Positions 7,251 through 15,916 of a stretch of 39,825 bases of DNA are shown here, piece by piece. Source of the DNA: VRUE01 sp036403515 (lineage in GTDB: Bacteria > Actinomycetota > Thermoleophilia > Solirubrobacterales > 70-9); NCBI GenBank assembly GCA_036403515.1, contig DASWQV010000075.1, positions 1 through 39,825 on the forward strand. The letters run 5' to 3'. The number at the start of each line of letters is the position of its first letter. Position 1 is the first letter of the stretch. The position numbers and the translations under genes were made by a program. The notes under the pieces are model-generated. The model saw only the letters and a program-made list of their open reading frames with translations, was not told the DNA's origin and did not search any database.

Positions 7251-7684
7251 TCCTTGCCTGCCTTTGCTCCAGATTCAAGCGTTGCCTTGGTCAGCTTTGC
7301 CTCCTCGATGGCCTGCTCGGGGACTGGCGGCGCGCCGGCCTGGACCGAGCGGTAAGCGAAGAACCCGGCGGCGGCGGCAATCAGCAGGAAGAGCGCCGCC
7401 TCGACGAAGAAACCAGGCCAGGCGTTGCCGTCGAAGACCTCTTCAGCGAGCAGCCAGGCGACTCCCTCCATGACAAGGATCAGCGCCAGGAAGGCGAATG
7501 TGCCGGCAGCCAGGCCGACAGCCGAGCCGCGCAGGATCTTGCCGACCTTTTCGGTGACCTCCGTCTTGGCGAGCTCGATCTCCTCGCGGACCAGCGATGA
7601 GCTCTTCTCAGCGACGTCGAAGACGAGCTCGCTGACCGAGCGGTCGTCGTGGCGCGGCGGGGGTGTGCCGGTGCCGTCGGGCAT
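7247..7684 (-). CDS. Phage-holin-family (Actinobacterial holin-X) membrane protein
   Basis: 145 residues from ATG 7684. An amphipathic segment (SVSELVFDVAEKSSSLVREEIELAKTEV) is followed by two membrane helices (about residues 55-80 and 90-115). This is the layout of the holin superfamily III/putative actinobacterial holin-X family. Despite the name these are widespread chromosomal genes and no phage genes lie nearby. A cell-envelope or stress role is suspected in the family but not shown. The frame extends upstream to 7792, but that part overlaps the DUF4235-like gene. It is coupled to the DUF3618 gene by an ATGA overlap. Confidence 0.75.
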   Translation of the reverse strand: MPDGTGTPPPRHDDRSVSELVFDVAEKSSSLVREEIELAKTEVTEKVGKILRGSAVGLAAGTFAFLALILVMEGVAWLLAEEVFDGNAWPGFFVEAALFLLIAAAAGFFAYRSVQAGAPPVPEQAIEEAKLTKATLESGAKAGKE

Positions 7685-7686
7685 GC

Positions 7687-7821
7687 CTACTCCGGCGGCT
7701 CCTCGTCGAAGACGCGCTTCCAGATCATCGCCGCGATACGGGCAGCGGCGATACTGGCCAGGGCGCTGCTGGCCGCCAGCACCCCGCTCCAAGCAAGTCG
7801 TTTGACGATCTCGTTGTCGAT
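7687..7821 (-). CDS. Small DUF4235-like membrane protein with no standard start codon
   Basis: A 44-codon frame reads IDNEIVKRLAWSGVLAA, then a hydrophobic helix ASIAAARIAAMIW and KRVFDEEPPE. The W-K-x-V-F/G-x-x-P-P ending and one or two hydrophobic helices resemble DUF4235 proteins, usual neighbours of DUF3618 and holin-X genes. The in-frame upstream stop lies in the tetR 3' end, and no ATG, GTG or TTG lies between it and the conserved part. An ATC codon (7819-7821) sits about 8 nt after an AAGG sequence, so either a non-AUG start is used or the start was lost by mutation. The stop is 2 nt before the holin-like start. Confidence 0.45.
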   Translation of the reverse strand: MDNEIVKRLAWSGVLAASSALASIAAARIAAMIWKRVFDEEPPE

Positions 7822-7835
7822 AGCGCCGACCTTAC

Positions 7836-8438
7836 CTATCGGGGCTCGATCCCGTCACAGATCGTTGCCACGAGCAAGGACTTTGCCTGATCAAAGTCGG
7901 TATCGGAAGCTGGGATCACCTCGAATATCCAACCTGAGAGAAGCTGCTCGATCGCCCCGTAGAAGGACATCGAGGCGAAGGTGGGATCGATGTCGAGGCG
8001 GAACACTCCCGCCTCCTGGCCATCGGCGACGATTTTCGCGATCGAGTCGTAGGCACGGCGGATCTCGGCAAGGTGGGTGCGGCCAAAGGAGTTCGCCGCC
8101 CGGGTTACCTCGACGATGATCACCTTCATCAGCTCCGGATCGTGGCGGTAGGAGTCGACGATGAAACCGGCCACCGCTTCGAGCTTTGCACGAGGCGAAA
8201 TGCCGCTCTGATCGGACTCCTCGATCGCACTGAGCAGCAGTGACCAGCGCTCGCTGAAGAGCTCGTTGAGCACCTCGTCCTTGGACTTGAAGTAGTGGTA
8301 GACGAGGCCATAGGCGACCCCGGCCTCATCGGCGATATCGGAGACGCGGGTCGAGTGGAATCCCTGGCGGGCGAAGACCCGGATCGCGGCGTCAAGGATC
8401 TGGCGGCGCTTGTCGATCGGGGGCGCTTTCGAGGCCAT
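7836..8438 (-). CDS. TetR/AcrR family transcriptional regulator
   Basis: 200 residues. The N-terminal HTH (about 12-58) is canonical: RRQILDAAIRVFARQGF, then VSDIADEAGVAYGLVYHYFKSKDEVL. The C-terminal ligand domain (IDPTFASMSFYGAIEQLLSGWIF) resembles that of fatty-acid/acyl-CoA-responsive TetR repressors. The ATG directly follows the nitrilase stop, so both share a transcript. A 16-bp palindrome of TetR type upstream of the operon (9291-9306) suggests autoregulation. A near copy at 38370-38385 suggests a second target. The ligand is not known; acyl-CoA metabolism is an inference from the targets. Confidence 0.88.
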   Translation of the reverse strand: MASKAPPIDKRRQILDAAIRVFARQGFHSTRVSDIADEAGVAYGLVYHYFKSKDEVLNELFSERWSLLLSAIEESDQSGISPRAKLEAVAGFIVDSYRHDPELMKVIIVEVTRAANSFGRTHLAEIRRAYDSIAKIVADGQEAGVFRLDIDPTFASMSFYGAIEQLLSGWIFEVIPASDTDFDQAKSLLVATICDGIEPR

Positions 8439-9287
<849 letters not shown>

Positions 9288-9290
9288 TCG

Positions 9291-9306
9291 TTGACTGACC
9301 AGTCAA
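9291..9306. promoter_or_regulatory. TetR-type operator, site 1
   Basis: TTGACTGACCAGTCAA has two 7-bp arms around a 2-nt centre, in the gap between the nitrilase-tetR operon and the divergent cyclase gene. It lies 3 bp upstream of the nitrilase start and ahead of the cyclase promoter. Site 2 at 38370-38385 shares GACTG-CCAGTC. Confidence 0.7.
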
Positions 9307-9333
9307 TCGGTTTGCCCAGTATAGGTGCAGGCG

Positions 9334-9339
9334 TAACCT
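9334..9339 (+). promoter_or_regulatory. -10 box of the cyclase/AAA/TPR gene
   Basis: TAACCT ends 8 nt before ATG 9348. A TTGCCC at 9312-9317 gives a -35 element with 16-nt spacing. No ribosome binding site is visible, so leaderless use is likely. Confidence 0.45.
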
Positions 9340-9347
9340 TGAGTTGC

Positions 9348-12300
9348 ATGAGCGAGATCGCGCAACTTGGAGGCGAGCGCAAGCAGGTGACGGTCCTCTT
9401 TGCCGATGTCCAGGGCTCGATGGACATGGCCGAGCAGCAGGACCCCGAGCAGTGGCACGCCATCATGCAACGCTTCTTCAGCACGCTTGCCGATGCCGTG
9501 CACCGCTTCGAGGGCACCGTCGACAAGTTCACCGGCGACGGGATCATGGCCGTCTTCGGGGCGCCGGTCGCTCACGAGGATCATGCGCGGCGCGCCTGCT
9601 ACGCGGCGCTGAAGATGCTCGACGACGTCGGCGAGTACGCGGCCGAGCTGAGACGCAGGCACGGGCTCAACTTCTCGACCCGTATCGGGATCAACTCCGG
9701 CGAGGTCGTTGCGGCCGAGGTCGGTGAGGGCGGCTACACCGCGATCGGCCACACCGTCGGGCTGGCACAACGGATGGAGGCGCTTGCGGAGCCCGGCAAG
9801 GCCTACCTGACCGAGAGCACGGCGAAACTCGCCCATGGCTTCATGGAGCTGGCGGATCTCGGCAACTTCGAGATCAAGGGCTCGAGCCATCCGGTCGGCG
9901 TCTTCGAGCTCGCCGGCGTCGGCTCGGCCCGCTCGCGACTCGATCTCTCGCGCGAGCGCGGCTTCTCCCGCTTCGTCGGACGCGATCAGGAGATGGCCGT
10001 ACTCGAAGACGCGCTCGAGCGCGCCGAGCGCAGCGAGGGAGCCGCCGTCGGCATCGTCGCTGAGCCGGGGATCGGCAAGAGCCGCCTCTGCCACGAGTTC
10101 GCCGAACGCTGCCGGGGCCGCGGCATCGAGGTCTTCGAATGCCAGGCCCAGGCACACGCTCGGACGATCCCGTTCATGCCGGTGCTGCAGATGCTGCGCT
10201 CCTACTTCGGCATCGTCGACGGCGATCCGGAGCGAATCGTGCGCGAGAAGATCGCCGGCCGGGCCCTGCTGCTCGATCCCGACTTTGCCGAGGACCTGCC
10301 GCTGCTTTTCGACTTCCTCGGCGTGCCGGATCCCGACCGACCGCTGCCGCAGCTGAGTGCCGAGGCGCGCCATCGGGCGCTGCGGGCCGCGGTCTGTCGC
10401 CTGGTGCGAGCCCCCAACCGGCGAGAGTCGATCGTGGCCCTGGTCGAGGACCTGCACTGGATGGACGAGGGCTCGGCAACCCTGCTCGGCGAGCTGATCT
10501 CCTCCGTTGAGGGGACCAAGACGCTGGCGATCGTCAACTTCCGGCCCGAATACAGCGCCGAATGGGCCGGAACCGATACCTACCGGGGCATATCTTTGAA
10601 GCCACTTGGTCCCGAAGACACCCGGCTGCTGCTGCGCGACCTGGCCGGGGATGACGCCTCGCTCGACGGCCTTGGAGATTTGATCCACGAGCGCACCGCG
10701 GGCAATCCATTTTTCATCGAGGAGATCGTCCGCGGCCTCGCCGAAGCCGGCAACCTCGAGGGCGAGCGCGGGGCCTACAAATTGGCCCGCCCGGTCGACG
10801 ACACCGGCGTGCCGGCAAGCGTCCAAACGGTGCTGGCAGCTCGGATCGACCGCCTCGGGCCAAGCGCCAAGCAGGTGCTGCAGGCCGCATCCGTGGCGCC
10901 GAAGGAAATCAGCGAGCGCGCCCTCGGCATGGTCTCCGGGCGGAGCGAGAGCGAGGGCTTTCGCGCGGCGCTCTGTGAGTTGACCGAGGGCGGCTTCCTC
11001 TTCGAGACCGAGATCTACCCCGAACGGCTCTTCTCTTTCCGCCACCCACTCACCCGCGAGGTCGCCTACAGCACGCAGCTGGCCGAGCAGCGCAAAGTGA
11101 CCCATGCCGCCACCGCACGTGCCCTGATCGAGCTGAATCCCAACCGCCGCGACGAGCTTGCCGCCCTGATCGCGAGGCACATGGAGTCGGGCGGGGAGCC
11201 GCTCGAAGCAGCGCGTTGGTCGGCCCGGGCCGCCTACTGGGCCGGGAGCAGCAGACCCGGCGATGCGATGCGCCTTTGGCGCAAGGTGATGGAGCTGGTC
11301 GATGGCCTCGAGGAAAACGACGAGACGACGGCAATGGCCGTGATGTCCCGCCTCCTGCAGCTCGACTATGCCTGGCGCCTCGGAATCGATAGCGCCGAGG
11401 AAGCCCGCCTGATTGCCGAGGCGGAGGCGATCGCCACCAGAACTGGCGACCTGCGCTCGCTCGCGATGCTGCGCACGGCGACCTCGACCCGTCCGGGCAT
11501 GCCCCACCACGCCGAGACCTGGCTCGCCTCGGTCGTGGAAACGATCGAGCTCGCGGACGAATCGGGCGATTTGCATCTGCGCATCGCCATCCGAGCGGCC
11601 GGTTCCTACGCGTACCTCTGTACCGGTGACTTCGACGGCTTCGATCGCGCGCTCGATGAAGTGCTCGATCTTGCTGGAGACGACCGCCGTGCGGGCGCTG
11701 GGATCATCATCGGCAGCCCTGTGGCCTGGGCGACGATGGCCAAGGGGCTGGTAATGCGCGAGCGTGGCCGGCTCGACGATGCCGAAGCCCAATTCAACGC
11801 AGCGCTGCGAATCGCGACTGAGGAGGGTGATCCCGAGATCGCCAGTTGGACCCGCAGCAACCAATCGCTGATGCTTGCCATGCGTGGCGAGCTGGGCGCA
11901 GCGGTTGCGCTGGCGCGGCGCAACTGCGAGCTGACCGAACGGCTCGGCGACGTCTTCTCGCGCAGTCTCGCCCTCTCCAACCTCGGTGGCGCGCAGATCG
12001 CCGCCGCTGATTACGCGGGCGCGCTCGAGTCACTCGAAGAGGCTGAGCGGGTCTACCGTGCCGCGGTAAGCGAAGGCGACGAGATGGAGACCTGGCGGGC
12101 CGGCCTGCGGGCCGAGGCTCTGACGGGAGTAGGCCGCGCCGAGGAGGGCCTCGAGCTGGCCGAATGGGCGGTCGAAGTAGCCCGCGAGCGCGGCATGCTC
12201 TGGTCATTGCCGCTGGCGCTCCAAGCGGTTGCGATCGCCCGGGCGGCGAGTGGCCGCGATGGCGTCGGCGACGCCCTGGACGAAGCGACGGAGATCGCCG

Positions 12301-12371
12301 AACGGACCGGGGCGATGGTCAGTTTGGAAGCAGTCGAAACGACACGCGAGATGCTCGGCGCGCCGCGCTAG
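9348..12371 (+). CDS. Class III nucleotidyl cyclase-AAA ATPase-TPR signalling protein
   Basis: 1007 residues from ATG 9348. Residues ~10-190 are a class III adenylate/guanylate cyclase domain: VTVLFADVQGS and FTGDGIMAVFG supply the two metal-binding Asp residues. Then FVGRDQEM (about 208) opens an AAA/STAND-like ATPase with Walker A EPGIGKSRL (about 240) and Walker B ALVEDLHW (about 365). The C-terminal ~370 residues are helical repeats of TPR type. This is the large soluble multidomain cyclase family common in actinobacteria and Chloroflexi. No C-terminal LuxR HTH is present, so it is not a LAL-type transcription factor. Inference: ligand- or protein-binding to the TPR region gates cyclase output through the ATPase. 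It shares its upstream region and the TetR operator with the divergent nitrilase-tetR operon. Confidence 0.9.
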   Translation: MSEIAQLGGERKQVTVLFADVQGSMDMAEQQDPEQWHAIMQRFFSTLADAVHRFEGTVDKFTGDGIMAVFGAPVAHEDHARRACYAALKMLDDVGEYAAELRRRHGLNFSTRIGINSGEVVAAEVGEGGYTAIGHTVGLAQRMEALAEPGKAYLTESTAKLAHGFMELADLGNFEIKGSSHPVGVFELAGVGSARSRLDLSRERGFSRFVGRDQEMAVLEDALERAERSEGAAVGIVAEPGIGKSRLCHEFAERCRGRGIEVFECQAQAHARTIPFMPVLQMLRSYFGIVDGDPERIVREKIAGRALLLDPDFAEDLPLLFDFLGVPDPDRPLPQLSAEARHRALRAAVCRLVRAPNRRESIVALVEDLHWMDEGSATLLGELISSVEGTKTLAIVNFRPEYSAEWAGTDTYRGISLKPLGPEDTRLLLRDLAGDDASLDGLGDLIHERTAGNPFFIEEIVRGLAEAGNLEGERGAYKLARPVDDTGVPASVQTVLAARIDRLGPSAKQVLQAASVAPKEISERALGMVSGRSESEGFRAALCELTEGGFLFETEIYPERLFSFRHPLTREVAYSTQLAEQRKVTHAATARALIELNPNRRDELAALIARHMESGGEPLEAARWSARAAYWAGSSRPGDAMRLWRKVMELVDGLEENDETTAMAVMSRLLQLDYAWRLGIDSAEEARLIAEAEAIATRTGDLRSLAMLRTATSTRPGMPHHAETWLASVVETIELADESGDLHLRIAIRAAGSYAYLCTGDFDGFDRALDEVLDLAGDDRRAGAGIIIGSPVAWATMAKGLVMRERGRLDDAEAQFNAALRIATEEGDPEIASWTRSNQSLMLAMRGELGAAVALARRNCELTERLGDVFSRSLALSNLGGAQIAAADYAGALESLEEAERVYRAAVSEGDEMETWRAGLRAEALTGVGRAEEGLELAEWAVEVARERGMLWSLPLALQAVAIARAASGRDGVGDALDEATEIAERTGAMVSLEAVETTREMLGAPR

Positions 12372-12383
12372 AGGACGGGCTTG

Positions 12384-13226
12384 TCACAGCCCCATCGCGC
12401 GAGCCACGATCCGGTCCATGGCCCGATCGGGGAGCAACCGCGACAGCAGGGCCTGACCGCGCGCGTCAGCGCCAACCAGGTACCGGGTCCGAGGGCGGCG
12501 GGCGCTGAGTGCGTGCTGGACCGCGTCGGCGACTTTCTCGGGCGGGATGCCACGGTCGGCCGTGCGGCGAACGGCGCCGCGGAAGCTCTCGATCTTCTCT
12601 CCGTAGAGTTGCTCCTGGGTCGCCGGGGCACGCTCGGCGACCTCGTCGGCGGTTGCCTCTCCCCGTTCCCAGATCGGGGTATCGATCGAACCCGGCTCGA
12701 TCGCGACCACCTCGATCTTCCACGGTCGCAGCTCCTGGCGCAGGCAGTCGACCACCGCCTCGATCCCGAACTTCGAGGCGTGGTAGGGGGCGCCGAACGG
12801 CAGCGCCATGCGGCCGCCGATCGAGCTCAGAAAGACGATCCGACCGCGGGCCGTGCGGATCAGAGGCAGCATCGCCTGCGTCACCGCGACCTGTGAGATC
12901 AGATTGACCTCGAGCTGCTGCCGCAGATCGTCCAGCGGGATCGTCTCCAGCGGCGACATCACCGCGATACCGGCGTTGTTGACCAGGCCGTCGAGGCCAC
13001 CCTTCCCCACCGTACCGCCGATCTGCTCAGTGACGGCGGCGATCTGATCCGCATCGGTGACGTCGAGCATCAGCGGCACGAGGCGCTCCGAGGCGACCTT
13101 TCGCAATGCTGCGGCATCCTCCTCCCGGCGCACGCTGGCGAAGACTCGCCAGCCCTCGGCATCCATCCGCAGGGCGCTTGCTCGGCCGATTCCCGTCGAG
13201 GCGCCGGTGATCAAAACGGACTTCAC
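12384..13226 (-). CDS. Short-chain dehydrogenase/reductase (paralogue A)
   Basis: 280 residues from GTG 13226. A classical SDR: cofactor motif TGASTGIG (7-14), NNAG (83-86), catalytic Ser near 135, Tyr148 and Lys152 in YHASK. The extension after residue 190 (RRPRTRYLVGADARGQ) is typical of a group annotated as SDR oxidoreductases of retinol/steroid-like type. The substrate cannot be named. It is closely similar and collinear, without gaps through the catalytic region, to the SDR at 14270-15106. The longer open frame to 13445 was rejected because it covers the divergent epimerase. TAGCCT (13234-13239) ends 7 nt before the start, so the message is probably leaderless. Confidence 0.88.
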   Translation of the reverse strand: MKSVLITGASTGIGRASALRMDAEGWRVFASVRREEDAAALRKVASERLVPLMLDVTDADQIAAVTEQIGGTVGKGGLDGLVNNAGIAVMSPLETIPLDDLRQQLEVNLISQVAVTQAMLPLIRTARGRIVFLSSIGGRMALPFGAPYHASKFGIEAVVDCLRQELRPWKIEVVAIEPGSIDTPIWERGEATADEVAERAPATQEQLYGEKIESFRGAVRRTADRGIPPEKVADAVQHALSARRPRTRYLVGADARGQALLSRLLPDRAMDRIVARAMGL

Positions 13227-13233
13227 CGGAGCC

Positions 13234-13243
13234 AGGCTAACAT
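13234..13243. promoter_or_regulatory. Overlapping divergent -10 boxes
   Basis: Minus-strand TAGCCT (13234-13239) is 7 nt from the SDR GTG. Plus-strand TAACAT (13238-13243) is 8 nt from the epimerase ATG. The two hexamers share two bases, so the two promoters should compete for polymerase. Confidence 0.5.
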
Positions 13244-13251
13244 CGCCCCCA

Positions 13252-14223
13252 ATGGCCGAGACAGCCTTCGTCACCGGCGGGTCGGGGTTCATCGGCGGCA
13301 AGCTGGTGCAGCGGTTGGTTTCAGAAGGCCGCCGGGTCAGGGCACTGGCGCGCTCAGGTGGGGCCGCCGAACGGGTCGCGGCGCTGGGCGCCGAGCCGGT
13401 CCGTGGCGAGCTCGGGGACACCGATTCGCTCGCCGCCGGCGCCAAAGGCGCCAGGGTGGCCTTCCACCTCGCCGCTCATCTCGGTGAGTGGGGGCCATGG
13501 GTGGACTTCGAGCGCGGCAACGTCGTCGGAACGAAGAACGTGCTGGCCGCCTGCCAGGCGGCCGGTGTCGAGTGCTTCGTCCACTGCGGGACCGAGGCGG
13601 CGCTGATGGCTGGCGAGCCGCTGGTGCACGTCGATGAGACGGCGCCGCTGCGCCCGGATTCGCGGGCTCCCTACCCGGCCACGAAGGCAAGGGCGGAGCA
13701 GGCGGTGCGCGAGGCCAGTCGCGACAAGTTCGCGACCGTCGTGGTGCGGCCCCGCTTCGTCTGGGGCAAGGGCGACACGACGCTATTGCCCGAGATGGTC
13801 GCCACCGTGGAAGCCGGCCGCTTCGCCTGGGTCGGCGGAGGGCGCAACGTCACCGACACCACCCACGTCGACAACGTCGTCGAGGGCCTGATCCTGGCCG
13901 CCGAGAAGGGCCGCCCGGGCGAGGCCTACTTCGTCACCGACGGCGAGCCCGTCGTCTTCCGCGAATTCGTCACAAAGCTGTTGCAGACCCAGGGCGTCGA
14001 GCCTCCCGATCGCAGCCTGCCCGCCTGGACCGCCGCGCCGATGGCCCGGGTCTGCGAGGCGGCCTGGAAGGTTTTGCCGCTGCGGGGAGAGCCGCCGATG
14101 ACCTCCTTCCGGGCCTGGCTGCTGACCCAAGAGTGCACGATCGAGATCTCCAAGGCGCGCGAGGAGATCGGCTACTCGCCAATCGTCACGCACGAGCAGG
14201 GCCTGGCAGAGCTGAGCAGCTAG
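13252..14223 (+). CDS. NAD-dependent epimerase / 3-beta-HSD-like extended SDR
   Basis: 323 residues from ATG 13252. The Rossmann motif TGGSGFIGG (8-16), a VAFHLAAHLGEWG segment, and YPATK near residue 141 (catalytic Tyr and Lys) identify an extended SDR. The RFVWGKGDTTLLPEM and DTTHVDNVVEGL segments match the NAD-dependent epimerase/3-beta-hydroxysteroid dehydrogenase/isomerase branch rather than nucleotide-sugar epimerases. The substrate may be a sterol-, hopanoid- or lipid-type alcohol, but this is not provable here. It sits between two paralogous classical SDRs on the opposite strand and shares an overlapping promoter with the left one. Confidence 0.87.
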   Translation: MAETAFVTGGSGFIGGKLVQRLVSEGRRVRALARSGGAAERVAALGAEPVRGELGDTDSLAAGAKGARVAFHLAAHLGEWGPWVDFERGNVVGTKNVLAACQAAGVECFVHCGTEAALMAGEPLVHVDETAPLRPDSRAPYPATKARAEQAVREASRDKFATVVVRPRFVWGKGDTTLLPEMVATVEAGRFAWVGGGRNVTDTTHVDNVVEGLILAAEKGRPGEAYFVTDGEPVVFREFVTKLLQTQGVEPPDRSLPAWTAAPMARVCEAAWKVLPLRGEPPMTSFRAWLLTQECTIEISKAREEIGYSPIVTHEQGLAELSS

Positions 14224-14225
14224 GG

Positions 14226-14243
14226 CGCCGTGGGCCCGCGGCG
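14226..14243. terminator. Weak hairpin between convergent genes
   Basis: CGCCG (14226-14230) pairs with CGGCG (14239-14243) across an 8-nt loop. It lies between the convergent epimerase and SDR ends. There is no T-tract, so terminator function is uncertain. Confidence 0.3.
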
Positions 14244-14269
14244 GGCAAGCTCAACAGCCATTGCCGCGC

Positions 14270-15106
14270 CTACATGAGGCGCGCGACGGCGAAATCGATG
14301 GCACGGTCGGGCATGAAACGCAGTGCGAATGCTTGGCCACGGGCGTCGAGGCCGACCAGGTAGCGGGTCCGAGGCCGCCGTGCGATCAGTGCGTGCTCGA
14401 TCGCGGCCACGACCTTCTGCGGGGAGATCCTGCGCGACAGCGCTTGATCGGCGAGCTTGCGAAAGGATGCGATTGCGCTCCCGTAGAGAGCATCTGTATC
14501 AGCTGAGCTGCGCTCGAGGACCGAGTCGAACTCCTTTTCACCGCGGTCCCACATCGGTGTCTCGATCAGTCCCGGTTCAACTAGGGAAACGTCAACCTGC
14601 CAGGAGCGCAGCTCTTGGCGCAATCCATCCGCAATTGCACTGAGCCCTGATTTGGAGGCGCTGTAGGCGGCGAGAAAGGGAACGGCCCTACGGCTGCTTA
14701 TCGAGCTGACGAAAACGACTCGGCCCCGGCTAGCCCGCAGCTGTGGCAGCAGCGCCTGTGTAACCGCCAGCTGTCCGATCAGGTTCACCTCGAACAGGCG
14801 CCTCAGATCGTCAAGGGGAAGCAGCTCGAGCGGACAGGGAATCGTGATGCCGGCGTTGTTGACGAGCCCATCGAGACCGGACTCGCCGGTGACCGCCGCG
14901 ATCTCTTCGACCGCAACCGTGATCTGCTCCTGATCGGTGATCTCCAACAGCAACGGGACAAGGCGCTCGGACGCCGCGCCTCGCAGTGCCTCGGCATCCT
15001 GCTCACGCCGCACGCCGGCAAAGACTCGCCAGCCGGATGCGTCCATTTTCAGCGCGGTTGCCCGGCCAATTCCAGTCGAGGCTCCGGTGATTAGAACCGA
15101 TCGCAT
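14270..15106 (-). CDS. Short-chain dehydrogenase/reductase (paralogue B)
   Basis: 278 residues from ATG 15106. It has the same architecture as the SDR at 12384-13226, with TGASTGIG at 7-14, NNAG at 83-86, Tyr148 and Lys152 (YSASK) at identical positions, and the same RRPRTRYLVG-DARGQ C-terminal block. The pair is clearly a duplication that has diverged, more in the substrate-side region 190-225. TAGTGT (15113-15118) ends 6 nt before the ATG, suggesting a leaderless transcript separate from merR upstream. The substrate is unknown. Confidence 0.88.
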   Translation of the reverse strand: MRSVLITGASTGIGRATALKMDASGWRVFAGVRREQDAEALRGAASERLVPLLLEITDQEQITVAVEEIAAVTGESGLDGLVNNAGITIPCPLELLPLDDLRRLFEVNLIGQLAVTQALLPQLRASRGRVVFVSSISSRRAVPFLAAYSASKSGLSAIADGLRQELRSWQVDVSLVEPGLIETPMWDRGEKEFDSVLERSSADTDALYGSAIASFRKLADQALSRRISPQKVVAAIEHALIARRPRTRYLVGLDARGQAFALRFMPDRAIDFAVARLM

Positions 15107-15160
15107 CGGCCCACACTAGCCGATCAGATAGGCAAAGTTCCTAGAAATAGGGAAATGTCT

Positions 15161-15916
15161 TTAAAAAGGCCCGTAGCGCTGATCTCGGTGACGCTCGAGC
15201 TCTGCAACCAGCAGCTTGGTGTGCAGCGCGGCGATCAGGTCTTGGAGGGGCTGGGCGCCGGCTTCGAGCATCTCGACGACGCGCTCCGGTGAGACCTCGC
15301 CGGCGAGGCGCTCCATCACCATCCCCACCTCCTCGCGGACGAGATCTTCGATTGCGCTCTTGTAGCGCAGGGTGTCGTAGACGGTGAAGCCGATCTGCTC
15401 GTCGTAGCCGCCGGCGCGGAAGCGGCTGATCGCCTCGATGATCTTGATGTCGGAGGGTGAGTAGCCACGGCTGTTGGGGCTGAGGACCTCGAGCTTCTCG
15501 AGCCGGTCGAGGACGTCCTTCGGGACGCCATAGAGCTCGCGCACCTCGGCGGCGCTGGTGCGAGTGCGCTCGCCGGCGAGGGCGCGGTCGAGGATGCGGT
15601 CCTCGAGCTCGACCAGCGCTCGGGCTCGCTCGGGATCTTCGTCGAGGACCGATTTGATTGCCTTCAGCGGCATGAAACGGTCCTCCTGCAGCTGCTTGAT
15701 CAACTTGATCCGGTCGACGAACTCGGGCGGGTAGTAGGCCATGTTGCGGCTCGTCTTCACCGGCTCCGGCAGAAGCCCCTCCCGCAAGTAGTGCTTGATG
15801 GTCGGCGCCGGCACGCCGGAGGCCTCGGCCAACTCTCCCATCCGCAGCAGGTCACCATTTGGTCGACGGGCCGAAAACCCGTCTATATCAGGGGAAACCG
15901 GTCCGTCGGCGGTCAT
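15161..15916 (-). CDS. MerR family transcriptional regulator
   Basis: 251 residues. A MerR winged HTH lies at about 25-95: LLRMGELAEASGVPAPTIKHYLREGLLPEP, then the wing with YYPPEFVDRIKLIKQLQ. A long C-terminal effector half (~150 residues) is unlike the short dimerisation helix of metal-sensing MerRs; there are no conserved metal cysteines. It overlaps the racemase-like gene by 4 bp (ATGA), so it is the last gene of the acyl-CoA block. Position suggests it senses an acyl-CoA or related metabolite and controls this block, as MerR proteins such as LiuR do for leucine/isovalerate catabolism. That is an analogy, not proof. Confidence 0.85.
   Translation of the reverse strand: MTADGPVSPDIDGFSARRPNGDLLRMGELAEASGVPAPTIKHYLREGLLPEPVKTSRNMAYYPPEFVDRIKLIKQLQEDRFMPLKAIKSVLDEDPERARALVELEDRILDRALAGERTRTSAAEVRELYGVPKDVLDRLEKLEVLSPNSRGYSPSDIKIIEAISRFRAGGYDEQIGFTVYDTLRYKSAIEDLVREEVGMVMERLAGEVSPERVVEMLEAGAQPLQDLIAALHTKLLVAELERHRDQRYGPF

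Noticed and set aside
7247..7684. Prophage lysis gene (holin)
   Set aside because: The family is a common chromosomal actinobacterial one, with DUF3618 and DUF4235-like partners and no phage genes around.
9303..11864. An 853-codon open frame antisense to the cyclase gene
   Set aside because: Long antisense frames are common in high-GC DNA. It has no recognisable domain, while the plus strand has clear cyclase and ATPase motifs.
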